Below, one piece after another: positions 13,001-25,000 of a DNA stretch of 64,000 nucleotides (its first letter is position 1; each line of letters opens with the position of its first letter). The position numbers and the translations under genes were made by a program. The notes under the pieces are model-generated. The model made no database searches. It was given only the letters and a program-made list of their open reading frames with translations, and had not been told where the DNA came from. This stretch comes from Episyrphus balteatus (lineage: Eukaryota > Arthropoda > Insecta > Diptera > Syrphidae): contig NC_079136.1 of assembly GCF_945859705.1 (NCBI RefSeq), positions 9,279,501 to 9,343,500 on the forward strand, read 5' to 3'.

Positions 13001-16000
13001 GGTGCGGGAATATATTAATTGTATATTAGTATAACAGTTCTCTCTCCGATTTATGGCAAATTAAAAAAAAAATCGTAAGCGAAAAATTCGTGTTGGGTTA
13101 AGAAAGTCAACCCTTAAACATATTAAAAAAGCCTTATATCTTAAAAGTTAGAAACTGTCAGAAGCTAATTTCAAATGGGAACACCTGTCAAATACTCTAA
13201 TCTAGCGAACTTTGGTAAAAATTTGACACTTATGAACCTCTCACATACTGTTTAAGTTCTACATTTACAAATTCTCGTTGATAGTCTTTGAGTATAAAAA
13301 TGTCCACTGTGTCAAATCTTAACCATTCCGATCTCTTGAACGATTGGTCTACTAGAGCTCTGTGTGCCAAAGATGTTTATTTTTTGTTTTATAATATTTC
13401 CTTATTTTGGGTGCATGCAACTTGAGCGCATACCATCACTGATGGGGCGCACTATAGAGTCAACAACGGAATCTCTCTCTCTCTCAGGGGCCGGATAAAG
13501 CAAGAAGAGACGTATAATTTATGATTTCATTAAACAGGGTTTATCTGTGGACGAATCTATGGCATGTCATGTAGTCTTCGGGACTCCTCAACTAGGTATA
13601 TAAAAAAAGCTAAAGAGAGATCCATAGATCCGAAAGAAACAACAACGTGCAAAAAAGAAGTAATTTTTTGGAGCCGATAACAACGACGACGGACTGACAA
13701 CAAAACATCCACCAAGGTAACCCAAGCAAAACCAGGACGTTCGTCGTAGTCGTCTCTAGTCACTTGTATATAGTATAGATAGATAGCTTGTTGGATCTCA
13801 GAGCTTGAGGTGGAAGTTATAAAAAAAAAAAAAAAAATACCCAATGCTTGTTAAATAGCACAATCGTGAGTACGGTGTTCTCTTTTTGATTGCGATGATG
13901 TTGTGAGGAGTTCGAATTTCACACAAATGCTGTAGACAGAGAAAGATACCTCTACTTCCACGTTCCACTATCAAAAAAAACTGACTATGCGAAGCTGTAG
14001 CAGCAGCTGCTGCTGATGCTTCTGATGATGTTGATGCTGGATTGTGCTGGCTGGAAGAGATGCATCAAAGCTAGCAATTTTCATGAATTGAATAATGGCT
14101 GTTACTGACCGAGTGGTGATGTTATGGTTAGTTGAGTACACTAACGCTCTCTATGGGCCAACTGATGCGATGCGCTATTATATTGTAGGTGATGTACTGT
14201 GTTAGGAGGCTTTTTTTTTTTGCTCCTCCTGATGATGGCCCACCATTCTATATAAAAAAAAAACCCTCTTCCATCCGTCTGTCCGTCGAGTCGTTGGGCT
14301 CATGTCAGATTTTACTGCTGCATCCTCTATTCCAAAACTCAACCGAGAAAACCAATCACGTATTCTATGTTAAACATTTTTTTGTGATGCTCATCCTTGG
14401 CTTGTATAGCTGTATAACAGCTAGCGAATGGGTGAGCGTTTGGAGGCTCTTCAAATGAAATGAAAGACTTTATGCTGTTTCTTATCTATCCTCGCGATGG
14501 AATGGGAGATGAGTTGTTATAGTTTTTTTTTTTTTTTTATTTTATTTTTTAACAAAAGCCGACCTTAAACAAACGGTACTGTTCACACAAAGTAGCTACA
14601 CACTATAAGATTATAAGGAACAACTGGTTTTTCTGTTTTGGGCTGTGATTTTGGGAAAACACTCTCGGGTTGGTTTGGTTCATTTCAAGAGGTGTGGATA
14701 GGTTGGAAATATAAATGGGTAGTGATGTTCTTGGTTTTGGGTTGGAGTTTATCTAATCTCACGCTGACCCATAAGAGCGCTCTCTGTCTGATGTTGTTGC
14801 ATCAGCATAGAGATAAATTATGCAACCTATGCAAACCTTTGAGAAGATACTACAAAAAATTATAAGATTATTACGAGTATATTTTGGACCTAGTGAGAAA
14901 GTCTAATCAAATTGAGGTGTATGCTCTTGTAATGGGAATTTAATTCATAGTTTAAAGGTGCAAAAATGGAGAAAGAATTCAAGAGACAAACTATTATTGC
15001 AAAAGTATAGTTGATTATCCGGATCAAAGGACGAAAATACCAAAATCGAAAGATCTTGGAGTTAGACTCTGAACAAAGCTTGAAGACCTTTATACATCAG
15101 ATTATGATGTTTACTTACCTTTAGTAGTTTATGACTTTAAATCAAGCACAGACCCACCAAAATTGAAGAGCTTATACTGTTATACGATAGATATAACTCC
15201 TAATACGTACAAAACTACTTTTTTATAACAGATTATTCCAATTGAAAAAAAAAAAAATATTTTAAAAAGTTAACAAACAGAACCAAAAAAATTGAGAATA
15301 AATTTAAAAAAGAATAATTTATAGAAAAAGTAAACAAACAGAACGAAAAAAAATAAAAAATATGCTTACCTAAAATTTTCCATATAAAAATTCGGTTTTT
15401 AAAATCCTATTTCAACAAAAGTACGAACAAAATTATGTCTTTATAACAGATTACTCTAGTTTAAAAAAATATATTTTAAGCAAACAGATCCAAAATAAAG
15501 TTATTATCAAACTTCCTGTTCAGCAAGATGCACTAGAATGCACTTGCATTCTGTTGGTATGACAGTATAACAGAATTGTTAAACGTATCATCTGCTTTTT
15601 TTTTGCTATAAGATTGATGTGGGTACTTTTGTACGAATGTGTCATCTTCAATAGGGCATCTTCTACGCGTTGCAAAATAGAGATCAGTTAGTTAAAAATG
15701 AGTCACCCTGTTCACCGTCATACAAAACGCCAAAACATATTATTCTTCACGGAAATAACATTTCAATTTTTATTTGCCAGAAAACTTGTGTTCTACTTGT
15801 TCGACTCATTAAGAAAACACATTTCACAAGTTTCAATAAATAACAATATTCTGTCAATACCTAATATAAAAAGATTTTATTCAAATGAGTTTTAAATTAA
15901 TTTATGATATGAAAATTTGTCAGATTTATTTAATTTTTGTTTCTTTTTTTTTTTTTTATTTTATTCAAATTCTCACTCCCTTAAGATAAATGTTATGGAT

Positions 16001-19000
16001 TGTAATAAAAATAAATTCAAATGAGTGGCGAAAAAATTGGAGTAATAAATAAATATAAACGATATTGCTAATGGTGACAGGCGTCTATGAAAAATTAATT
16101 TGGAATATAGTGAAAGGCAAGGTTTTGGTTTTTGCACTGACCATGAGTTGGTATAAAACTGCGTAGACTTTATGAAGTGTGGGTAGACTTTGTGAAGCAT
16201 GTATGTAAAAATGTTAAAGGTTTCTTTTTCATTTTGTTCGTATAACAAGAGATCCGGGTCAATAGTTTTTGAAATGTCAAAAGAATCCCTGTAAACATTT
16301 TTGACGTTGTATCAGGGAGAAAATTTACTTTCTGACAGATGTCAAAATAAAATTTCTCTATATTAACTAATCCAGCGATTACATCTTGACAGAACTTTAA
16401 CGTGCGGTTTGGTCACAGAGTTAGAAAACTTGCACAGTTTCACAGCACAATTGTGAATATTGCATTTGGAAACTTCAAGCACAAGAGCAAACTCGCCTTC
16501 GGATATATTTTTGGTCCTGTTCGTTTACTCTATTGAGGAAAAATAATGACACAAATTGTTCTTTACTATAACTTTGTTGACAAATTAACTGTGATAATAT
16601 GATTAAAGGGCTATTACCGTTCATTACACATCAATTGCAGAAGAAATTGGGGAACCTATTAACTCAACATTCCACTAGATGTATTCACTAGATTTTAAGA
16701 TGACAAATTAAAAAAGTCTTTTCAATAAAATTATGGCTAGGACTTGAGAAAGTGAAAAATGTGAAAGTATAACAGTTATAACTAAACAAAGAGTCTTTTT
16801 GGATAAAACCTAGTTTAACATGAAGTTTACAGTCGTAAAGGAATCAAAACTGCACCCAGCTTATCGATGGTAGAAGAAATTTAGTCCAATAAATGAAGTT
16901 AAAAAAAAGGGGGTTACCCTACAAAAGGTCCGGTAGTTCTAAATTTTTGATATGTTGTTAGGTATGGTTAGTAGATAGAAAAACCAGATTTCCACAACCA
17001 CGCCCCCTCCGCCCCCTTCAGCATCACCGAAAAACCATAGAAATCTGGCACTTTTTTCACTTTTATGCCCATAACTTTCTTCTGGTGCATTTTATTGAAA
17101 AAAAGTTGTTGGTAGACTTGCAGAAAACATAATTTCCTACAAAAATGACCTTGGTAGTATTTTTATACAACCAAAAACAACGAAGTTATGAAGCTTCCAA
17201 AAACATGTAAAATTTCGGATTTTGCAATATTTTCAGTTTCTTGTCACTTAACAGTGCTATAACTCTTTAACAATTGACTTTTACGCAAAAGTCTTCATAA
17301 TCAATCTTATAGACAATTTAATTACCTAAAATAAAATGTAAACCACTTTAATTTTGTGAATCAAATAACCGAGTTAGGGCTAAAGTAGTAAAAAAGTATT
17401 TTTGATAGTTTTCGAAAATTTTTAAACTATCCATTAAATGAAGGATTTGTATCCCACAAAAAGTCGGGTGGTTCTTATTCTATATTTAATCAGGGTTTGA
17501 TGGTAGATTGAAAAAAAAAATTCATAGCCACGCCCCCTCCGCCCTCTTAACCATACTCAAAAAACCAATTCTGCATTTTTTCAGTTTTATGAAGTTTCAA
17601 ACATGAGTTGATGAGTTAACAAGTACGATCGAAGGAGGTTCAGCCTTATTTCTATATACAATAGGGTGCTCCTTAGGAACAAAAAATTGGGGACGCCCCC
17701 TAGAATGGTTCCAAATCAGGAAATATAAGTCCTAATTTTTTCAAATTTGTATTCCTAACCCTTCCTGACCATATTTAATTAAGAAGTTTATATCAAAAAT
17801 CCGCCATTTACCCAACACTGGACACAGAATATCGCCCCTGCTATAGTAACTTCTTATCAATATAGGGCCAGGAAGGGTCAGAGATACAAATTTGAAAAAA
17901 AATAGGGTTTTTTTTTCTCGATTTGGAACCAATCTAGGGGGCGTCGCACTCAATTTTCGAAAAAGTGTAAAATAAGGACCACCCTAATATACAACTATCA
18001 ATCGATAGTTGATACAAATTTTATTTTAATATCTTATTACTTAATTAAAAAAAGTTTTGAAAGCAGATAATGGTCCTAGTCGTTATACAGAAATCTAATT
18101 ACAAAATGCCAGTTGACCAGTTTTCCTATAATTTGGTTTAAAAATCCCAAATTTCAGTATTTATCAAAAATCGATTGACAGTTGTAAATCACAATACGAT
18201 TGATTATAAAATTGACAATAGCACAGTCAAATCCTGTTTTCCTAAGAAGTATGGAGAAGGTTAAAAGGTTGAGAGTAGTCAAAGCAGCACAGTTTTGGAA
18301 GTCATTCGGTCTAATACAGATGAGTACCCATCCTCTATTTTTTGAAACTGTAATACTGAAGAATAAGAGTGGCCCTTTGGATAAATGGAAAAGGAAATGT
18401 TTGGCCTTATCCCATGCTGTTATAGCTGCTGCTCGTCCCCGATCCTTCCTTTCCCCCTTCCTAAGCTTCTCATTGATATGATTAAATCCCTTGGCTTTTC
18501 ATCAACTCACCACGAGGCGCAGCTACTTGAAGTTTCTACTATCATGCAACCACAACCACCCCAGTTGCGCCAGAATTAGTATCTAAAGCAGGTACCATAG
18601 AGCTTCAAAGATTTTTTAAGAAGACATCGACTTACTATACCTAGGGCCGATAACGTGTACCTTCGAAAACCTGGGAGGATCAATTTATCTCATTTTTCAC
18701 ATTCAATTCTATGGAGAACGTCTTACTCATTCATGCCATAAGTGAATGTGACACCACCTCAAACATCTTTGTTTTCGGAAAAAAACAAATTTTGCAAAAT
18801 GTTTCAAAAACCCCACTGCACTTGAAGCTGCAGAGAAGTTAAGGACCCAAATGCCAGAGTTCAGAAAGTATCGGAGGCGGAAGAACATATCTTGTTTATA
18901 TTATATGGAGAGGACAGTGGTCAATCTCTAAGCTCTCTTCGATATTTCAAATTTATGAGTAGTTCAACAAAACTTAATTTGTGCAAACTACCGCCTACAA

Positions 19001-22000
19001 CAGATGCAGCACACTTTCATTTCTTCCGGACTTATAACCAGATCATGGCGTGGATGGGTATTGAGAAAAATCTTCTGGAATGGGGCTGGACGAGAGGATG
19101 CCACGTATTGCAATCCATTAAAACTGTGCAAGATCCTGCTCCCCAAAAATTGATGAAAGCTGTGTCATGCAAATACCTATGTGCCTATATGCATGGAAGC
19201 TGGCAGATGCAGGAAAGAAGGACTTTAATGTTCACATTCTGTAAGTTTTGCTGTGGACAATCCTGTCAAAATCGTCCACATGAATTTTTTATGAAGACGA
19301 CGACGAAGAAGATCAGATATCATCGATCAATTTGAAGAAAAATTCAACGAAGCCAAATTTTCTCATAATTCACCATCTTCAACTCCACCTATTACTCCTA
19401 TATTTCCCCACCTGCTACCCCTGCCCCTCATAACATAATTCTTTTACCTTCGTCCACTCATAGCCAACCGCTTTATAAGCGCATGAGATATTAAACTAGG
19501 TTTTTATCAAAAGATAAAAGTTGTATTCATGAAAATGAATTCCCTACAAAAGGATTTTTTGCTAAAAATTAAAAATTAGGAAATTATAGCGCTGTAAACA
19601 GGTAAGAAACTGAAAAAAAAAAGAAACTAAAAATAAATAAAATCGGAAAATGTAACTTTTTTGAAAAATTCTTAGTTTGGTGGATATTGGATGTGCAAGT
19701 TGTATAAAATTTTGTGTTCTACAATTATGCACATTAATTTTTCACATTTAAATGACCAGAAGGAAGCTTCGGGCATAAGACTGAAAAAATTCAGAATTGG
19801 TTTTTGGAGTATGGTTGAGGGGGTGGAGGGGCGTGGCTATGATTTTTTTTTCAATCTACCATTAAAACCTGATTAAATATAGAATAAGAACCACCCGACT
19901 TTTTGTGGGATACAAATCCTTCATTTAATGGATAGTTTAAAAATTTTCGAAAACTATCAAAAATACTTTTTTACTACTTTAGCCCTAACTCGGTTATTTG
20001 ATTCACAAAATTAAAGTGGTTTACATTTTATTTTAGGTAATTAAATTGTCTATAAGATTGATTATGAAGACTTTTGCGTAAAAGTCAATTGTTAAAGAGT
20101 TATAGCACTGTTAAGTGACAAGAAACTGAAAATATTGCAAAATCCGAAATTTTACATGTTTTTGGAAGCTTCATAACTTCGTTGTTTTTGGTTGTATAAA
20201 AATACTACCAAGGTCATTTTTGTAGGAAATTATGTTTTCTGCAAGTCTACCAACAACTTTTTTTCAATAAAATGCACCAGAAGAAAGTTATGGACATAAA
20301 AGTGAAAAAAGTGCCAGATTTCTATGGTTTTTCGGTGATGCTGAAGGGGGCGGAGGGGGCGTGGTTGTGGAAATTTGGTTTTTCTATCTACTAACCATAC
20401 CTAACAACATATCAAAAATTTAGAACTACCGGACCTTTTGTAGGGTAAAACTCCTTTATTTACTGGACTATTGTGGATTCTATTCAATTAACGATCCACA
20501 AAAGGTATTCATTACACTTCAACACAAAAAAATAGATCAATTCTTTTCAAAGATTAAATCTTTGCCTTGAAAAAAATGACAGTTATAACAGTATGTATAA
20601 CAGTTATGCCAGTTATAAATTTTTACAATCATTTACATCTCTAAAATTGAATAAGCTTCGGGCAGCTTGACATCAATGCTGAAGAACATCTGTTATACAC
20701 ACTTGTAACAGCATCTTGGAATACAACACACAAAGTAAAATTAAGAAGAAAAAGTTTGATAGCTATGAAGCCATCAACTTTTCAATAAAAGAATACTTCT
20801 TGACATATTTTAAATTTCGCCGCCAACTATAAAAGAGAAATCAGTATAACAGATTTCTGAGATCTTGTTACCATTGTTGAAAAATTCTTCAAAGTAATTG
20901 CAATGTCGAAAAAGAACCCTTAGTTACCCCTAATTTATTCCCAATTCCATTTGCAACAGTGTTTTGACAACAAGCAAAAAAAAAGAAAGAAATGTTTGTC
21001 ATGTTGTGGTAAAATGCTAATAAAAGAAAAAAGTATAGGTAGGTACTCACTCGCATGCTCCTGGTTGATCGCATTTCCCATGCGTCGGATCACAGCCTGG
21101 TTTACATATTGCCTTTTCGCAATTAACTCCTTGCCAACCATTAAGGCACACCTTCTGACCCTCCGATCCGCATGTATGATGCCCGAACTGGTCATTCCTT
21201 GGCCGACAGAACGTTGTACATGTCGTATTGTAGTATGTAACTGCACACTGAACTCTCACCCGGTATGTTATGCGGGCATTCTTCCCAATGTGATCGAGTG
21301 TCTTCCATTCGGGCGATGGTAGGATGACGCCCGAAAAAGTTGCTTCTTCAATTAACCTCTCAGCATCTTTTAGACGGACATATACACAACACAGAAGGTA
21401 ACATGGACCACCAAAGTGAAAATAAGACGATGAAATCCGACGACATATTCCAAAAAAAGCCCCAACCAAACAAACGTATAAAGATTGACGATACCCACCA
21501 TTGCGCATATCCAACGTCGAGAAGAAATAGAAAACCGCATCGAGGGAAACACAAGAAAAGAGAAAAAAAAAGAAAAGAAAAGACAATTGTTTACATTAGA
21601 CAAGATAGATACTCCTGAGATGTTTTGTAGAGAAACTCCTACTGCTGGTTACTGTTCGTTGAGTATAAACTTCCTCCTTCTCCTCTTCAACCTTCCACCT
21701 TCCATTACACAGATCGTCCTCTTTCATGTTCAGTATGTAGGAATAAATTTTGGAATTTTAAATAAGGACATCGGCTAATTAATCGTATGTTTTACCCGCA
21801 TGTGCACATTCAAATGCCAACAAACAGAAACAGAGCCTCTGGCTCTTCTGTCTTGACTGTCTTGAAGTATAGATGTGGTGCAATATGCAAAATAGGCACA
21901 GGCACATGCACCACAAGTCTATCTTTCAAACCCACAGCCTTTATAGCCACTACCAGCAGCAGTAGATAACACTTGCAAAATACTGTTGACGCTATAACGC

Positions 22001-25000
22001 TTATAGTTTGTTGCATTTGCACGTTTACCTATTTCTGTGGAAATAAAACCGAAACGAACCGAACTGAACAAAAGGAGGAAGCTACTCTCTCGACACAAAC
22101 CTTATAGCAGTAAGCAGTAACAGAAAAATACACATGACTTTGACTACTCTCCAAAGTGGGTATGGCATATTGGCAACAATAATTACCTGGATAGGAGGTG
22201 TTGTACATATCCAGTGCTTGTAGGATCAACGTAAACGACTTCTGAAATTGCACAAAAAAAAAAAAAACAAACAAAATTAGAAAACAAAAAAAAAAAAAGA
22301 CAAAATAAGTAAAAATAGAAAAAAAATAACGAATTAAAAGGGGCATGGTCTTGTTATTTATTTTTCTGTGGCATCGAGCAGATCATTTTGTCACGTCTCG
22401 CGACGGAGTTAGAGTCGTTGTTGTTGTTATTGTCGACATAGAAGTAGCAGTTGCTGTTTGTAGTTTGTAGTTTTTTTTTTTTTTAACAACCTTTTGACCT
22501 GTCTCAACAGTTCCTGAGAATTTATTTTGAGGCGCACCAACACCAAGTCTCATATATAGCAAACCATCTTACCAAAATCGATACCTCTCATTTGATGGAG
22601 AATCCGGGAAATCGGTCAAAATTAGGTATCAAATACCTTTGTCGATGGTATACACTGAGAAAAAACGAGACTTTTACTCATTTAATAAAATAAAATTATT
22701 CGAACCTTATTGGATCAGGATTTTAGAAGAAGAGATAAAAGGAAGGAGGTGGAAGAGGGATAAGTCGTTAGTAGATTTCTAAAATGGTTTTTCGAAAGAA
22801 GTTTCAGTCAATTAAAATTTATTATCGCACTCTAACACGCTTGGATTTGATATTCTAGTATCTGCTTTGCTTGTAAATAATTGGGGTTTTCTGGGGGAGA
22901 GGGGGGGCGTGTGGTTCCCTCCGAAAAGTTTTTCGTAATAACCCTAATCAGATGGCGAAACAAGGCTCCCTGTCGGCTCAAGTTGGCCTATAAGCTGTTG
23001 ATTCCATAGAAGTTTGAGAGCTTTTGTCATACAGACATCTCATCCCGCTTTATAAATATTCCAACTTCCAAGTCTTTAATTACCATCACGTCGTTACATA
23101 CAGAATCAAAGAACACTGTTCCTATGAGTTAATTATTTGTTAGAATTTGAATCAAACTTAAAAGGTTAAGAGTCATTTGGGGTAAGATTGCTCAGTGGCG
23201 AAAATTTGGGAATCAGCGCTTAGTAAGGCGTCAATAAGTGACGATCTTTACGAGTGTGTGTCCAGCTCAATTTTATTTTAAAAGAGGGTTGAAAAAAACC
23301 CGGCTAAAAAAAAAAGTTGTGCTGGAAAAGTGTGCGGCGTCAGCGTGGCAACATTAGATACCGAGAGTAGCATATATTTTTGTATACTGCATATTTATAT
23401 TGGATTTTAGTCAAAAATTTGTTAGAATTTAATTTATTTTATTATAAATTTGATAAATAGAAAAAAAAAGTACCTTTGTGGGTAAAACCGCGCAGTTTTT
23501 TTGTGGGTAAGAGCGCGCACTTCTCCCCATATTAAATTTTTCTTTGTTTAATTTTATTAACACTACAGATAATTTTTAAACTGGAATCTTGAGAAACGAA
23601 GGCTGTTATTCATGCATTCCAAAAAAGAAAGGCTCTGATTTAATTAGAAACACTTTTTGTTTGTTTTGTTTTATATAAATAAAGTTTAAGTTTTTGTATT
23701 TGACCTTAATTTCTTTTTTTTTTTAATATTTTCATTCATATTAGTGAAAACTTGGAACTTTTGAAAGAAAGTTTTGTTTAACTTAAGTTTTTAGAAATTT
23801 AGTAGCCGTAAACTGTCAGGATTCCTATTAAAATTATGTGCGCGCTCTTACCCAAGAGTTTGCGCTATCTTACCCTGACTTAGGGGCAAGAGTGCGCACT
23901 TTGACTTCATATGGTTTTTGTTTTGAATCATATGAAATAATTAAACTAAAAAACTTTTTTTTGTGTTTTCTTGTTTCCAAAATATAGGTTTATCAAATGA
24001 ATCTTCACAATTTTGCCTTAAAGTGAAAAGTGCGCGCACTTACTTCAACTATGTCTACATAGTTTAACACTTATTAAGTCGGGCATAAGTTGTCCGTGAT
24101 TTACAATAAAGTATTCGTATTTAATAAGTAAGCAATCATTAAAGATAGATTCGAGATAAATATACATATTAAATTATTGTAGCAATCCAAACAGCTTCTT
24201 GACCGTTGCTGGAGTAAAGTCGATCCTAAGCTTTAAGCACGCTCCAGCTACTATTTAGTTGCTGATGTTTGGCTATGTATAAACCTTGACAGTTTTAAGT
24301 TTATTGATCTATTCAAGAAGCAGTTCTAACCACACCGCTCGCTCCTTGGAAATTGATCGGAAAGAAAAGAATGGCAACAAAATTCCAATCGAGTCGGTAA
24401 TACAAAGTAAAGTTTTGGTAAGCAGAACTTTGTTTCAGAGCAGATAGCGTACAGAGAAGGTCTTAGCACGGAAGGTACTTTCTTGTTTCTGTTGGGTAAA
24501 AGGACGCCATCGACATGAGAACAGATGAAAATTGTTGTTCTTGAAGAAAAAAAAAAAGAAGAAAACTCATAACATGCTTTCAACAAATATATACAAATAT
24601 TCGTCAGCTGAGAGAAAATACTAAACATATTTCATTAAACTTGGCAAAAAGATTCCTTTTGTAATAAGGATGTTCACTGAGGGAACAAATAAATTGAAGT
24701 TGAAACGTCGTTGTTTCAAAGTTGAACTACTTTGATTTATGTGACTTTAAGATAAGAAACCATCAAAAATTAACATATTTTCCACGTTGATTTTAAAATG
24801 TCCATCTTCAACGCAAAATCATTCCGAATAATAGTTAAATCAATGTGGTTTTCATTGATTTTACGTTTCCCTCAGTGTTCACATTATAAAACTTCTATAA
24901 ACTAATTTTCTTAACCAATTATTATTACAGAACTTACTTTTTCCTCGAAAAAGACACCCTTTACCCAAAATAATTTAATGAAGTCGCTTCATTTTTGCTT

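Larger units (their letters stand above)
16882..20470. mobile_element. 3.6-kb DNA transposon with long inverted arms, degenerate
   Basis: Left arm 16882-17592 and right arm 19778-20470 are inverted copies of about 0.7 kb at very high identity (for example CCTACAAAAGGTCCGGTAGT and its complement, and CCACGCCCCCTCCGCCC). Ends read TAGTCCA/TGGACTA. Each arm contains two diverged copies of one sub-unit: both have CCCACAAAAAGTCGGG-like and CCACGCCCCCTCCGCCC cores about 540 bp apart. The interior carries a nested MITE (17662-17986) and a frame-broken gene (18230-19335). The superfamily is not certain. Confidence 0.85.
6262..21050 (-). other. Serrate intron of 14.8 kb between the DSL/EGF1 and EGF1/EGF2 exons
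   Basis: The flanking exons join in frame (GA|A). Contents from left to right: 6.3-8.7 kb AT-rich with nothing recognised; 8.7-10.7 kb moderately GC-richer with ACR and CAN triplet runs and one isolated TTGGGCGCC at 10713; 11.3-11.75 kb 118-bp repeats; 12.03-12.24 kb a common arthropod repeat; 13.4-14.3 kb simple repeats; 15.2-15.6 kb further TATAACAG repeats; 16.88-20.47 kb a large inverted-repeat element. Long stretches (6.3-8.7, 12.3-15.1, 15.6-16.8 kb) show nothing else I can name. Enhancers are plausible but not demonstrable by eye. Confidence 0.85.
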
